Below are positions 15,694 to 25,162 of a stretch of DNA of 48,289 bases, piece by piece; the first letter of the stretch is position 1, and the number at the start of each line of letters is the position of its first letter. The stretch is from an uncultured Bacteroidales bacterium. GTDB lineage: Bacteria; Bacteroidota; Bacteroidia; Bacteroidales; Paludibacteraceae. The notes beneath the pieces were generated by a model, which ran no database searches, had not been told where the DNA came from, and saw nothing but the letters and a program-made list of their open reading frames with translations. A program made the translations under genes and the position numbers. The stretch covers positions 1 through 48,289 of the forward strand of contig CAIWCC010000208.1 in the NCBI GenBank assembly GCA_903911085.1, given 5' to 3'.

Positions 15694-17085
15694 TTAAATA
15701 TTTGCAATACGTTTAATTTCAACAATTATTGCTTGTGCAAATGCGTCTGCTTGTTCGGGCGTTCCAGCTTCGGAATAAATACGAATGATTGGTTCAGTAT
15801 TTGATTTGCGTAAATGTACCCACCCTGTTGGAAAATCAATTTTTACCCCATCAATATCATTTACTTCGTATTGTTTATATGAAGTTTTGATTACTGAAAG
15901 GATATTATCAACATCAATAGCTGGTGTTAATTGAATTTTATTTTTAGAAATAAAATATTCTGGATATGTTTTTCTAAGGGCTGAAACTTTTAATTTGGAT
16001 TTAGCCATTAACGTCAAAAACAATGCAATACCAACCAAAGAATCGCGACCATAATGACTGGCAGGATATATTACACCACCATTTCCCTCGCCGCCTATCA
16101 CTGCATTGGTAGCTTTCATTGCAGTTACTACGTTTACTTCACCAACTGCCGCAGCGGTATATTTTCCACCATATTTATTAGTTACATCGCGTAAAGCTCT
16201 TGTAGAACTAAGATTAGACACTGTATTTCCAGGAGTATGTTGAAGTACATAATCGGCAATAGAAACCAAAGTATATTCTTCGCCGAACATACTTCCATCT
16301 TCGCAGATTATAGCCAGACGGTCGACATCTGGATCAACCACAAAACCAACATCAGCTTTTCCATCTTTCAACAGATCAGATATATCAGTCAAATTTTCGG
16401 GTAGTGGTTCTGGATTGTGTTGAAAATTACCATTAGGTTCACAGAATAATTTCTCGATTTTAGTCACCCCCAATGCGTTCAATAATTCTGGTAACACAAT
16501 GCCACCCACCGAGTTTACACAATCGATAGCAACACTAAAATTGGCAGCTTTTATAGCCTCAACATCAACTAATTTTAGTGCCAAAACACTATCTATGTGT
16601 TTTTGAGTATACGAAAAATCTTCAGTTAGTTTACCCAGTTCGTCAACACCCGCAAATGTAAAACTCTCTTCAGCTGCAATTTTCAACACATTTTCGCCTT
16701 CAATTGCATTTAGAAATTCACCTCTCTCATTCAACAGTTTTAACGCATTCCATTGTTTTGGATTATGGCTAGCAGTGAGAATAATACCACCCGCAGCATT
16801 TCCCATTGTAACAGCCAATTCGGTAGTTGGTGTAGTGGCAAGCCCAATATTTACAACATCGAAGCCCATACCTAATAAAGTGCCTATCACTAGCTGATTA
16901 ACCATTTCACCAGAAATACGAGCATCACGACCTACAACAATTTTATTTGAATCAACGTTTTTATTTTCTTTAATTTGTTTGGCATAAGCTGCTGTAAATC
17001 TCACTATATCTAAAGGATTTAATCCATCACCTACAGGTCCACCAATTGTGCCTCGTATGCCCGAAATTGATTTAATTAGAGTCAT
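15694..17085 (-). CDS. glmM: Phosphoglucosamine mutase-type alpha-D-phosphohexomutase
   Basis: 463 residues of the phosphohexomutase family. The phosphoserine loop is TASHNP (S106), the metal loop is DPDVDR (D251, D253, D255), the sugar loop is GEGNGG (332-337) and the phosphate loop is RKSNTEPIIR (426-435). Enzymes of this kind move a phosphate between C6 and C1 of a hexose. In Bacteroidetes this clade usually acts as GlmM, making glucosamine-1-phosphate for UDP-GlcNAc, peptidoglycan and lipid A. Phosphomannomutase is the alternative, as the GEGNGG loop does not settle it. It follows a DUF4827-like gene on the same strand after a 139-bp gap holding 9-bp tandem repeats, and ends at a strong terminator. 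Confidence 0.88.
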   Translation of the reverse strand: MTLIKSISGIRGTIGGPVGDGLNPLDIVRFTAAYAKQIKENKNVDSNKIVVGRDARISGEMVNQLVIGTLLGMGFDVVNIGLATTPTTELAVTMGNAAGGIILTASHNPKQWNALKLLNERGEFLNAIEGENVLKIAAEESFTFAGVDELGKLTEDFSYTQKHIDSVLALKLVDVEAIKAANFSVAIDCVNSVGGIVLPELLNALGVTKIEKLFCEPNGNFQHNPEPLPENLTDISDLLKDGKADVGFVVDPDVDRLAIICEDGSMFGEEYTLVSIADYVLQHTPGNTVSNLSSTRALRDVTNKYGGKYTAAAVGEVNVVTAMKATNAVIGGEGNGGVIYPASHYGRDSLVGIALFLTLMAKSKLKVSALRKTYPEYFISKNKIQLTPAIDVDNILSVIKTSYKQYEVNDIDGVKIDFPTGWVHLRKSNTEPIIRIYSEAGTPEQADAFAQAIIVEIKRIANI

Positions 17086-17113
17086 TTTTTTTGAAAAGTT
17101 ATTAAGTTTTAAT

Positions 17114-17158
17114 GTTTGAAGAGTTTGAAAGGTTTGAAGAGTTTGAATAGTTTAAACA
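17114..17158. repeat. Five tandem 9-bp repeats (GTTTGAAGA-like)
   Basis: Units begin at 17114, 17123, 17132, 17141 and 17150, each GTTTGAA or GTTTAAA plus two bases. The array lies in the 5' region of the phosphohexomutase gene, where copy number could vary. Confidence 0.8.
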
Positions 17159-17224
17159 GTTAATATCTATACAATTAAACACAACTCTGTCAATTAAACT
17201 ATTATTTAACAAATCAGTCATCAA

Positions 17225-17752
17225 CTATTTTTTTATTCTGATTTTAACAATATATCCAACAGGTGTTGCAGGTGTCCAATTGGCTTCAAAGCCGATTTTG
17301 GAAGGTACAATAATTTTAGCTTCCGAATCATTGCGTTTCATATACGAAGCTGCTTCTTGAAATGCAGCACAAGAAGAACCATTACCATAAATAAAATCGG
17401 TTGGATAAGGATAATCAACAGTTGTCCATTTACTTATAGTATCTGCACCTAATGTCAACTTATATTCTTTATATCGTGGAACAACGGTGTTTGACTCTGC
17501 TAATATAGCATCGCCAGTTCCCTTTTTTGATAAATGAAAATACAAACCTGTTGATGTTTTTACGTATTGGTTTTCGCCAAAAACACTATCAGTAGGAAAA
17601 TCACTTAAAACTTCAATATTATTTCTGTCAATAAAATCACTAATCAATTGCTGTTCAGCTTTAAGCTCCTGAGCATAAGTAGTATCGTTACAAGAAGTGA
17701 AACTATAAAGAGCGATTAAAGTAAGCGAAACTAAAAAAAGAATTCTTTTCAT
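17225..17752 (-). CDS. DUF4827-like FKBP-fold lipoprotein
   Basis: A 175-residue lipoprotein: signal segment MKRILFLVSLTLIALYSFTSC with the lipobox Cys at 21. The body resembles the DUF4827 family of Bacteroidales, distant FKBP-like proteins. Typical parts are GLYFHLSKKGTGD near residue 68 and the closing VGYIVKIRIKK strand. The typical FKBP active-site residues are not obvious, so prolyl isomerase activity is doubtful. It follows an FKBP-type lipoprotein gene by 121 bp on the same strand, suggesting paired envelope folding roles. Confidence 0.7.
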   Translation of the reverse strand: MKRILFLVSLTLIALYSFTSCNDTTYAQELKAEQQLISDFIDRNNIEVLSDFPTDSVFGENQYVKTSTGLYFHLSKKGTGDAILAESNTVVPRYKEYKLTLGADTISKWTTVDYPYPTDFIYGNGSSCAAFQEAASYMKRNDSEAKIIVPSKIGFEANWTPATPVGYIVKIRIKK

Positions 17753-17873
17753 AACAATAAATTTATATCTAGTTATTTAATTAATTATTTTAATTGAAAG
17801 TAATGATATTAATATTCAAGAAAATGTAATTATAATGAAAACCATCAGCTATTAATAATTTTAAAAAACAGCT

Positions 17874-18392
17874 TTAAAACAAACGAACCTGAAAAATCAG
17901 AGAAGTATAAGGTGGTATTAGTGGCTTGTTTCCATCCATTCCATAAGCTAAATACCATGGAATAATAAAAATACCACTTTCGCCTTTATGCATCATTTTT
18001 ATGGCTTCCTCCAAACCCGTTACAACTTCTTTTTTTCCAATTACAATTTTCTGCTGTTTACTTTGTAGCAATTTGCCATTTATCATTAACATTTTATACT
18101 CAAAACTGCAATAGTCATTCTGTTTATAAAAACTTCCTTGGGTAGAATGAATAATTTTATACCAAAAACCAATTTTATTTTTAGCAAAACCGTTTTGTTT
18201 TTCCACATACAATTGGAGTGCACTATCTTCTTTTAACGCTAATTCTTTGTTGAATTCAAGCAATTTAGCAGTATTTTCATCCACATTACTTCCTTTATTG
18301 GATGGCAATTGTGGTGCTGGCTTCGAGCATGAAAATGCACAACAAATAACAAATACAATGAAAATCAGATTTTTAATCATTCCCCAATTCAT
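17874..18392 (-). CDS. FKBP-type peptidyl-prolyl isomerase lipoprotein
   Basis: A 172-residue lipoprotein (signal IFIVFVICCAFSC) with a C-terminal FKBP domain: FEYKMLMINGKLL, VVTGLEEAIKMMHKGESGIFIIPWYLAYG and IPPYTSLIFQVRLF. It should help fold envelope or exported proteins by proline isomerisation. It resembles the gliding-associated GldI group, but gliding is not implied. The start is either MNWGM (18392) or the fifth codon (18380); the latter gives a tidier signal peptide. The gene starts 22 bp after the aspartokinase stop, so it is probably cotranscribed with it. Confidence 0.85.
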   Translation of the reverse strand: MNWGMIKNLIFIVFVICCAFSCSKPAPQLPSNKGSNVDENTAKLLEFNKELALKEDSALQLYVEKQNGFAKNKIGFWYKIIHSTQGSFYKQNDYCSFEYKMLMINGKLLQSKQQKIVIGKKEVVTGLEEAIKMMHKGESGIFIIPWYLAYGMDGNKPLIPPYTSLIFQVRLF

Positions 18393-18414
18393 TGGAAATA
18401 TGGTGTTTTTAAAA

Positions 18415-20850
18415 TTATCTTATATTTGCAATGCTAATAATATCCGAGAATACACCAGCGGCCGTTACACTTGCACCAGCTCCATATCCTTTAATCATCA
18501 TTGGATATTCATTATAACGTTCAGTTGTGATAAGTATTATATTGTTACTACCTTGCAAATCATAAAATGGATGCAAACTATCAACTTCATGTAGTCCCAC
18601 ATTACAGTTTCCGTTTTCCATTGTTGCCACAAATCTCCATCGTTTACCTTGTGCGGCTAACGCCAATCGTTTTTGTTCAAACTCAGCATCAAGCTCAGAA
18701 ACAGTATTCCAAAAATCATCTAAACTACCCGCAAAATATTTATCTGGAACAAATAAGTTTTTTACAACATCTTCTTGCTCAACTTTATAACCAGCTTCAC
18801 GTGCTAATATCACCAATTTGCGAATCACATCTTTTCCACTTAAATCAATTCGAGGATCGGGTTCAGCAAACCGAGCTTCTTTTGCCATTAAAATTGCTTT
18901 ACTTAAAGGTATTTCAGTACTAATAGTATTGAAAATAAAATTAAGTGTTCCCGAAAGAACTGCTTGCATCTTTTGTATATGGTCACCACTATTTGTTAAA
19001 CTATTCATGGTGTTGATAATTGGCAATCCAGCACCAACATTAGTCTCGAACAGATATTTAACACCTTTTCGTCGTGCAGTTTCCTTTAAATTTGCATAAT
19101 TTTCGTACGACGATGATGCAGCAATTTTATTGGCAGCTACCACAGAAATATTATTTTGCATTAGTACATCATACAAATCAGCTATTTGTGGACTAGCAGT
19201 ACAATCTACGAACACAGAATTGAAGATATTCATAGTAAGTATTTCGTTGCAAATCAATTCTGGAGAAACGTCCACGCCCTCTGCTTCCATTACTTCGAGA
19301 TAGTTTTCTAAATTAATTCCATCTCGTGCAAATAACATTTTAAATTCAGAAGCGATACCTACAACATTTAATTTAAGTCCATTCTGAACCATCAACTTTG
19401 GCTGTTGTTTTTTTATTTGATCCAACAAACTTCCACCAACAGTACCAATGCCTACTAAAAATATATTAAGCACTTGATACTCTGACAAAAAGAATGAATC
19501 ATGAATTACATTCAATGCTTTACGAAGAGATTTGCGATCAGTTACAAAAGATATATTTGTTTCGGAAGCACCTTGAGCACAGGCAATTACATTAATGCCA
19601 TTGCGACCAAGTGTTCCGAATAGTTTTCCAGCAATACCCGGTGTTCGCTTCATATTATCACCTACAATTGCAACAGTTGCCAAATCGTCTTCCGAAAAAA
19701 TGTCATTAATTTCTCCTTGGGCAATTTCGTAAGCAAATTCTTTGCGCAATGCTTCAACCGCCAATTTGCTGTCCGCGTTACGCACACCTATTGATGTTGT
19801 ATTTTCTGACGAAGCTTGTGATACTAAAAACACACTTATGCCATTTTTGGCCAACACTCTAAAAATGCGGTGATTAACACCAATAACACCAACCATACCA
19901 AGCCCTTGAACGGTAATTAGCGAAGTGTCATTAATTGATGAAATACCTTTGATTGCTTTTCCACCTTCGCCTGTTTTTTCACGCGAAATATAGGTACCTT
20001 CTGCTTCTGGATTGAAAGTATTCTTAATTTTTACAGGAATATTTTTGTGAAACACAGGGAAAATTGTGGGTGGATAAATAACTTTTGCGCCAAAGTTACA
20101 AAGCTCCATTGCTTCAATAAAGCTCAGCTTTTCAATCACATAAGCATTATTAATTATACGTGGATCGGCAGTCATAAATCCATCTACATCGCTCCATATT
20201 TCGAGCATAGATGCATGTAAAGCAGCGGCAATAATTGCAGCAGTATAATCAGAACCACCTCGACCAAGATTTGTAATATAATTTGTTTGAGTATCGGTAG
20301 AAATAAATCCACCACAAACACAAATTTGCGGTGCATCTTTAAACTTTTCACAAATTAAAGCATTTGTCTTTTCAAAGTCAACAATATGTTTATTAAACTG
20401 ATTTTCTGTTTTGATAAAAGTACGAGCATCAAAATGTGCAGCATTATTTATTGCGTTAGCAACAATAATTGATGAAATTGCCTCTCCATAACTAACAATA
20501 GTGTCAATTATTTTAGTAGAAATATCTTTGATAAGATAAACTCCACGAAAAAGATTTGATAAATCGGTAAATTGTGTGTGTACTTGACTCAACACATCAG
20601 CTTTTTTATTCTCAGGAATTACGCTTTCAATAACTTCTGTGTGACGCGTAACCATTTGTTCTAATAGCGTGAGATAGGTCATATCACCTTCGCATGCAAG
20701 ATTAGAAACTTTGTAGAGCTCATCGGTAATTCCCGAAAGAGCTGAAACAACTACAATAACTGGCTCATTTTGAACTTCTACTATTTTTTTTACACTCAGA
20801 ATGCCATTGACTGAACCTACGGATGTTCCGCCGAATTTTAATACCTTCAT
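18415..20850 (-). CDS. thrA: Bifunctional aspartate kinase / homoserine dehydrogenase
   Basis: 811 residues from MKVLKFGGTSVGS. The N-terminal aspartokinase has KFGGTSVG, VVVSALSG, GRGGSDYTA and DVDGFMTADPR. Two ACT regulatory segments follow (about 310-450: TVQGLGMVGVIG..., VAIVGDNMKRTPGIAGKLF...). The C-terminal homoserine dehydrogenase has the NAD site FLVGIGTVGGSLLDQ and ANKIAAS, ETNVGAGLPIINT and SGTLNFIFNTIS. It catalyses the first and third steps from aspartate to threonine and methionine. The frame is open to 21039, but that would cover a tRNA gene; the kinase motif starts at once after M20850. A TAATTTTG box lies 43-50 bp upstream of the start. Confidence 0.96.
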   Translation of the reverse strand: MKVLKFGGTSVGSVNGILSVKKIVEVQNEPVIVVVSALSGITDELYKVSNLACEGDMTYLTLLEQMVTRHTEVIESVIPENKKADVLSQVHTQFTDLSNLFRGVYLIKDISTKIIDTIVSYGEAISSIIVANAINNAAHFDARTFIKTENQFNKHIVDFEKTNALICEKFKDAPQICVCGGFISTDTQTNYITNLGRGGSDYTAAIIAAALHASMLEIWSDVDGFMTADPRIINNAYVIEKLSFIEAMELCNFGAKVIYPPTIFPVFHKNIPVKIKNTFNPEAEGTYISREKTGEGGKAIKGISSINDTSLITVQGLGMVGVIGVNHRIFRVLAKNGISVFLVSQASSENTTSIGVRNADSKLAVEALRKEFAYEIAQGEINDIFSEDDLATVAIVGDNMKRTPGIAGKLFGTLGRNGINVIACAQGASETNISFVTDRKSLRKALNVIHDSFFLSEYQVLNIFLVGIGTVGGSLLDQIKKQQPKLMVQNGLKLNVVGIASEFKMLFARDGINLENYLEVMEAEGVDVSPELICNEILTMNIFNSVFVDCTASPQIADLYDVLMQNNISVVAANKIAASSSYENYANLKETARRKGVKYLFETNVGAGLPIINTMNSLTNSGDHIQKMQAVLSGTLNFIFNTISTEIPLSKAILMAKEARFAEPDPRIDLSGKDVIRKLVILAREAGYKVEQEDVVKNLFVPDKYFAGSLDDFWNTVSELDAEFEQKRLALAAQGKRWRFVATMENGNCNVGLHEVDSLHPFYDLQGSNNIILITTERYNEYPMMIKGYGAGASVTAAGVFSDIISIANIR

Positions 20851-20892
20851 TGCTTGAATAATGTTAAATTTGTTTATTCTTATTTTAGCTTG

Positions 20893-20900
20893 CAAAATTA
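20893..20900 (-). promoter_or_regulatory. -7 box TAATTTTG of thrA
   Basis: An exact TAnnTTTG on the minus strand, giving a leader of about 36 nt. No clear -33 element. It supports the start at 20850. Confidence 0.5.
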
Positions 20901-20950
20901 GCATTTTTTTGGGAGATAATTGCTCTATTTTTCCATTTTTCAATAAAAGT

Positions 20951-20982
20951 GTTGCATATTTAGGAAAAAAAAAGTACTTTTG
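20951..20982 (+). promoter_or_regulatory. Promoter of tRNA-Arg: GTTG-N20-TACTTTTG
   Basis: TTG at 20952-20954, a 20-bp spacer and TACTTTTG at 20975-20982. The tRNA begins 30 bp downstream. The layout equals that inside each CRISPR repeat. Confidence 0.8.
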
Positions 20983-21011
20983 CACCGTTTTAGAAATAAA
21001 GCAGTGTGTTT

Positions 21012-21085
<74 letters not shown>

Positions 21086-21086
21086 C

Positions 21087-21130
21087 AAAAAAAAACTCAA
21101 TATACTGAAAATCAGTTATTGAGTTTTTTT
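21087..21130. terminator. Bidirectional terminator of tRNA-Arg and the two-component operon
   Basis: ACTCAATA/TATTGAGT plus an inner ACTGA/TCAGT stem with one bulge, flanked by an A-run on the left and a T-run on the right. It serves the tRNA (plus) and the histidine kinase gene (minus). Confidence 0.85.
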
Positions 21131-21151
21131 GTATTATTAGCACAGTATTTA

Positions 21152-22879
21152 TCAATCTTTCCTTAGCGAGAAAATAAAACTAAGACCTCCTGACGGAATA
21201 TTTTTTGCAGAGATATTACCTCCATGGTTCAACACTGCATTTTTTACAATAGCCAATCCAAGCCCTGTACCACCCACCTTTCTACTTCTACCTTTATCTA
21301 CTCGATAAAAACGCTCAAATAATCTATTCAAATGCTCCTCGGCCACTCCAATTCCATTATCTGAAAACGACATATAATAAAAATGATCATCTTCTCTAAA
21401 GCAATTAATCTCTATAGTTAATTTCTCGCCACCATAAGCAATTGAATTATCCAATAAATTTCTAAAGATTGAATAAATCAATGAGCGATTTCCTTGTAAT
21501 TGCATATTGGGTTCTACTTTCAATATCACATTACATTCCTTCTGTTCTATCTGTAATTCCAAATCATTCAACACATTACTTATCACTTCTGACAAATTGC
21601 AACTTTCTTTCTCAAACAATCTTTTGGCTTCATCCATTTTATTGAGCATAGTAATATCCTGCAACAATGAACTCAATCGCTGGGCTTGATGAAATGAGCG
21701 TTCAATAAAAAAACGTTGTCGTTTTTCATCTAAATCAGGATTATTTAGTATGCTTTCCATATAACCCAAAATGCTACTAACTGGCGTTTTAAGCTCGTGC
21801 GATATATTTTGTGTCAATTGACGTTTAAGTTCATTTTCTCGTTCTTGAATAGAAATATCTACGATTGAAATTTCGAAGGTGCTATCCTGAAAAACGACAC
21901 ATTGTAAAGCAAAAATATGACCACTTTTTTCAATAATCAAACGTTTTCTGTTCATTTGATTATATAATAAACTATGATCGATAAATTGGTTAATTTCGGC
22001 TAATTCAGGAAGTGAAAAAATTTGATTAGAACTTTCATATTGTTGATCGGACAGAATGTTGGTATACTGAATAAAATGAGAATTGGAAAGAATTTCTTTC
22101 TTTTCTGACGAAAAAAAGGCCAATCCTTCTTGTGAAATCTGAAGGTGAGTAATCAACTTTTCACGTTCTTTGTTTACTTCATCTTTGGTAAGCAAAAGCA
22201 ATTTGTATAGGTGAACAATATTTTTACTAATCTCTCCCAATTCATCTTTTGGAAAAACAATATCGGTATCAGGAATTTCACCTTTTTCAGCCTTTTTGGT
22301 AAAAATGCGCAAACGATCTATTGATTTACTAAAATTACGAGCAATAAAAAAAAGTGCAAGTACAGCAAAAAGCAACACAAAGCCCATAAAATACAAGAAA
22401 AAAGTATTGGCTTTTAGCATATTAGCCAAACTGACATTATATGGCAAAGCACTACGAACAAATACATCGGGAAAGCGATGCGCTAAGTAATAATAATTTA
22501 TTCCAGTAGAAAAAGAATGTCGAATGGCTTTTCCATTTATAGATGTCAAAGCCATTTTTATCTCGGGTCTATGGAGATGATTTCCCAATTGAGTTCCTTT
22601 TTTTACAGACGAATCGAAAAGAACCACACCAAGTGTATCAATAACCGTAACGCGCAAAGAAGTGTCTGGAAAAAGTCGTACATAATCTTCCAAATTTTCC
22701 CAATTCAATTCTTTTTCTTCGATATATTTGTGAATAGTAAAATTGTAAATTGTCAGTTGTTGGTCAAGCTGCTCTGTTCTAATATCCTTTTCGCGCTTAT
22801 ATTGAAAAAATGAAATAATTGCCAGCATCAAAAAGAAAATGCTGAAAAAATAAAGAAAAAGTCGTCTGTTAAGTGTCAT
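21152..22879 (-). CDS. Sensor histidine kinase, PhoR-like
   Basis: 575 residues. TM1 is about 8-25, a periplasmic sensor of ~130 residues follows, TM2 is about 160-180, then a HAMP-like linker, a PAS-like region, HisKA with phospho-acceptor H361 (NISHELKTP), and HATPase_c with N478 (LLDNS), DNGIG at 507-511, the F-box FERFYR and GGTGLGL at 536-542. It should autophosphorylate and pass phosphate to the response regulator encoded 60 bp upstream on the same strand. The ligand is unknown. The PhoR-like layout does not prove a phosphate-sensing role, as no pst or phoU gene is nearby. Confidence 0.92.
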   Translation of the reverse strand: MTLNRRLFLYFFSIFFLMLAIISFFQYKREKDIRTEQLDQQLTIYNFTIHKYIEEKELNWENLEDYVRLFPDTSLRVTVIDTLGVVLFDSSVKKGTQLGNHLHRPEIKMALTSINGKAIRHSFSTGINYYYLAHRFPDVFVRSALPYNVSLANMLKANTFFLYFMGFVLLFAVLALFFIARNFSKSIDRLRIFTKKAEKGEIPDTDIVFPKDELGEISKNIVHLYKLLLLTKDEVNKEREKLITHLQISQEGLAFFSSEKKEILSNSHFIQYTNILSDQQYESSNQIFSLPELAEINQFIDHSLLYNQMNRKRLIIEKSGHIFALQCVVFQDSTFEISIVDISIQERENELKRQLTQNISHELKTPVSSILGYMESILNNPDLDEKRQRFFIERSFHQAQRLSSLLQDITMLNKMDEAKRLFEKESCNLSEVISNVLNDLELQIEQKECNVILKVEPNMQLQGNRSLIYSIFRNLLDNSIAYGGEKLTIEINCFREDDHFYYMSFSDNGIGVAEEHLNRLFERFYRVDKGRSRKVGGTGLGLAIVKNAVLNHGGNISAKNIPSGGLSFIFSLRKD

Positions 22880-22939
22880 AATTTGAGTATATTTATCAAT
22901 TGTCAGATTTAATTATCAAAAATGCAATCCAAACAACTT

Positions 22940-23626
22940 TTATTCTTCGAAACAATATCCGTATCCTAAACGTGTAACGATATTTTTTCCATACACACCA
23001 ATTTTTTTTCGCAATCTTGTAATATTCACATCTATAGTTCGATCCAAAACAATAACTTCATCGGTCCAAACACGAGTTAACATTTCATCACGCGAAAAAA
23101 CACGATTTTTATTTTCTAGAAAAAGTCTTAGAATTTCATATTCCTTTTTGGTAAATGGTATTTCTTTGCCATCAAGCATTACTTTTTTGAAATCCAACTG
23201 CATTTCTAGTGTTCCATAGCTAACAACTTCTATTTTAGATACTTTTTTTTGTGCATCCATTCGTCGCATAACAGCTTTCACTCTTGCCAAAACTTCTCTT
23301 ATTGAAAATGGTTTAGAAATATAATCATCGGCACCAATATTAAAGCCTGTTAAACGATCGGTTTCTGAGTCCTTGGCGGTAAGAAAAATAATAGGAATAT
23401 GTACAGTCTTGGCATTTTCTCGTACAGCCCGAGCCATTTTAAAACCTGACATCTCACCCATCATTACGTCAAGCAAAAGCAAATTATAAACCGTTAAATC
23501 ATTTTTCATTGCATCTTCGGCAGAATATGCTACATCTACTAAATAACCCTCAGTTTCAAGGTTGAATTGAAGAATTTCACACAAATCTTCTTCGTCGTCG
23601 ACTACCAAAATACGTTGTTGACTCAT
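22940..23626 (-). CDS. OmpR/PhoB-family response regulator
   Basis: 228 residues. The receiver domain has the acidic pair D10-D11, phospho-acceptor D53 (LLLLDVMMG), T83 and K105 (SKPF). The C-terminal winged helix (about 135-228) has FTKKEYEILRLFLENKNRVF, RTIDVNITRLRKKIG and the closing VTRLGYGYCFEE. It is the first gene of a two-gene operon with the histidine kinase. A TATCTTTG box lies about 60 bp upstream. Confidence 0.95.
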   Translation of the reverse strand: MSQQRILVVDDEEDLCEILQFNLETEGYLVDVAYSAEDAMKNDLTVYNLLLLDVMMGEMSGFKMARAVRENAKTVHIPIIFLTAKDSETDRLTGFNIGADDYISKPFSIREVLARVKAVMRRMDAQKKVSKIEVVSYGTLEMQLDFKKVMLDGKEIPFTKKEYEILRLFLENKNRVFSRDEMLTRVWTDEVIVLDRTIDVNITRLRKKIGVYGKNIVTRLGYGYCFEE

Positions 23627-24049
23627 AAGTTATTGATAATTTAAATTTATAAAATATCGTTATTGAGATATTACAATTATTGGGCTCAAAGATACAATAT
23701 TGTTTTTAGATTTTCATCTGAAATAGTTTGAATTTATTTTACTAATTTTGCATTTGATTTTTTTTGAAATGTAGAACCAAACTAACTCTGAGTTATTAGA
23801 AAATATGTTTCATTAATTAAATCGCCCAAAATATCAAACAGAAAATCTTTTATAGAATTCGAGTATAAATTATCAGACTCAAAAAATGGAAAACTACCGT
23901 TATTTTCGAACAGCAATCTTTGTTTTCGAAGAGTTGTAATTTTGACAAAAACCAATAATCAACTGATTATTATCTCATTGTACACTTGGCATACTATTTG
24001 ATAATTATTTTACATAAAATTATTCTAAAAAACTTTTAAAACAAAAATC
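23627..24049. other. Intergenic region between divergent genes
   Basis: It holds the response-regulator -7 box and a possible plus-strand -7 box TAATTTTG at 23743-23750 for the lipoprotein gene, which would leave a ~300-nt leader. Nothing else was recognised. Confidence 0.5.
23687..23694 (-). promoter_or_regulatory. -7 box TATCTTTG of the response regulator operon
   Basis: An exact TAnnTTTG on the minus strand with a leader of about 55 nt. A good -33 element is not seen. Confidence 0.5.
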
Positions 24050-24868
24050 ATGAAGAAAGTAAATTTATTTGCAATTGCTGCCATTTCTTTCAGCATTTCA
24101 ACGTTTGTTGCATGTACGTCGGTAGAAATATCTGCGCCAGATGCGTCTTATTTCGAATCGGTTGTTAACGAATCGCCTAGTTATAGCGACCAAACAATTA
24201 CAATTGCTGAAGAGTTCGTAACTGCTTATGAAGCAAGTGTTCAACAAGTAAGTGGCCTACAAAAATCAGTTGCAATGGTTAATCCTTACCCAATTATTAC
24301 AGTTTTGACTGAAAAAAATGTTTATCCTCAAATAATACTAATTGATTTTGGCGATAACTTTACTGATAGACTTGGAAGAATTATAAAAGGACAAATATAT
24401 TTGACAAAATATAGTTCTACGAAAAAAACATATGAATTTTCTAATCTTTTCGTAAATGACATCTCTGTTAAAGGTTATAGAACTATTACAGTTGTTGTAA
24501 AAGGAACACTTAACATAGAATCTAAAGATACCTTATTGTTTCCAGATAAAAAAACAAGCAACCGTCACTTGAATCGTACTCGCACTTGGATTGATAATAA
24601 TGGAACTGAGTATGATTGGTCGGATGATAAATTCTCTTTAACTGGCTCAACTTCAGGCGTAAATACTAAAGGAGAAACTTATAGTACAATAATTGATAAT
24701 GAACAACCACTGATTACTAAGAATGGCTATAAATACTTTGTTAGTGGGGTAATTTCTATCATAACTCCTAAAGGAACACAAGTAGTTGATTTTGGTGATG
24801 GAACAGAGGATAACATAGCTACAAGCACAATAAATGGATTGACAAAACAAATTACTTATAATTGGTAA
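24050..24868 (+). CDS. Uncharacterised Bacteroidetes lipoprotein
   Basis: 272 residues with a lipoprotein signal (MKKVNLFAIAAISFSISTFVAC, Cys22). The body matches a family of Bacteroidetes lipoproteins I know only as hypothetical: an IDFGDNFTDRLGRIIKGQIY block, FVNDISVKGYRTITVV, a mid-region RTRTWIDN, and a C-terminal GTQVVDFGDGTEDNIATSTING that repeats the DFGDG theme. It is predicted to be beta-rich. The gene stands alone between the two-component operon and aroC and ends in a terminator. No function is assigned. Confidence 0.8.
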   Translation: MKKVNLFAIAAISFSISTFVACTSVEISAPDASYFESVVNESPSYSDQTITIAEEFVTAYEASVQQVSGLQKSVAMVNPYPIITVLTEKNVYPQIILIDFGDNFTDRLGRIIKGQIYLTKYSSTKKTYEFSNLFVNDISVKGYRTITVVVKGTLNIESKDTLLFPDKKTSNRHLNRTRTWIDNNGTEYDWSDDKFSLTGSTSGVNTKGETYSTIIDNEQPLITKNGYKYFVSGVISIITPKGTQVVDFGDGTEDNIATSTINGLTKQITYNW

Positions 24869-24897
24869 CAAGCAAAATTCATTAAGGTCAAAATTTA

Positions 24898-24936
24898 CAG
24901 CCAATTGCATTAAAAGCAATTGGCTGTTTTATTTAT
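24898..24936 (+). terminator. Rho-independent terminator after the lipoprotein gene
   Basis: CAGCCAATTGC (24898-24908) pairs with GCAATTGGCTG (24916-24926), followed by TTTTATTTATTTTT. Confidence 0.9.
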
Positions 24937-25007
24937 TTTTAACCTACAAATTTTGCCAAATGTAATCATAGAATTTTGATAAAAAAAATTGTATTTGATT
25001 ATTATAA

Positions 25008-25037
25008 TTGAGAATTTGATTTTTTCAACTAACTTTG
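25008..25037 (+). promoter_or_regulatory. aroC promoter TTG-N19-TAACTTTG
   Basis: TTG 25008-25010, a 19-bp spacer, TAACTTTG 25030-25037. The predicted leader is about 120 nt. Confidence 0.7.
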
Positions 25038-25162
25038 TACTTCAAATAGTAATAACAACAATTAGAATTGGTTCAACAACATAACTTTCGTCATCGTTCA
25101 ATTAACCAAGTTCTAATTTAAAATAAATTAGTAATTAATTGCAATTCAGTAAAATATAAAAT

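Noticed and set aside
18247-19099. Plus-strand frames of 93-118 residues opposite thrA and the FKBP gene
   Set aside because: Shadows of the minus-strand genes; no recognisable domain.
23686-23698. 13-bp match to the CRISPR repeat (TCAAAGATACAAT), considered as a tracrRNA anti-repeat
   Set aside because: The match is short and is explained by a TATCTTTG promoter box upstream of the response regulator, the same motif found in the repeat.
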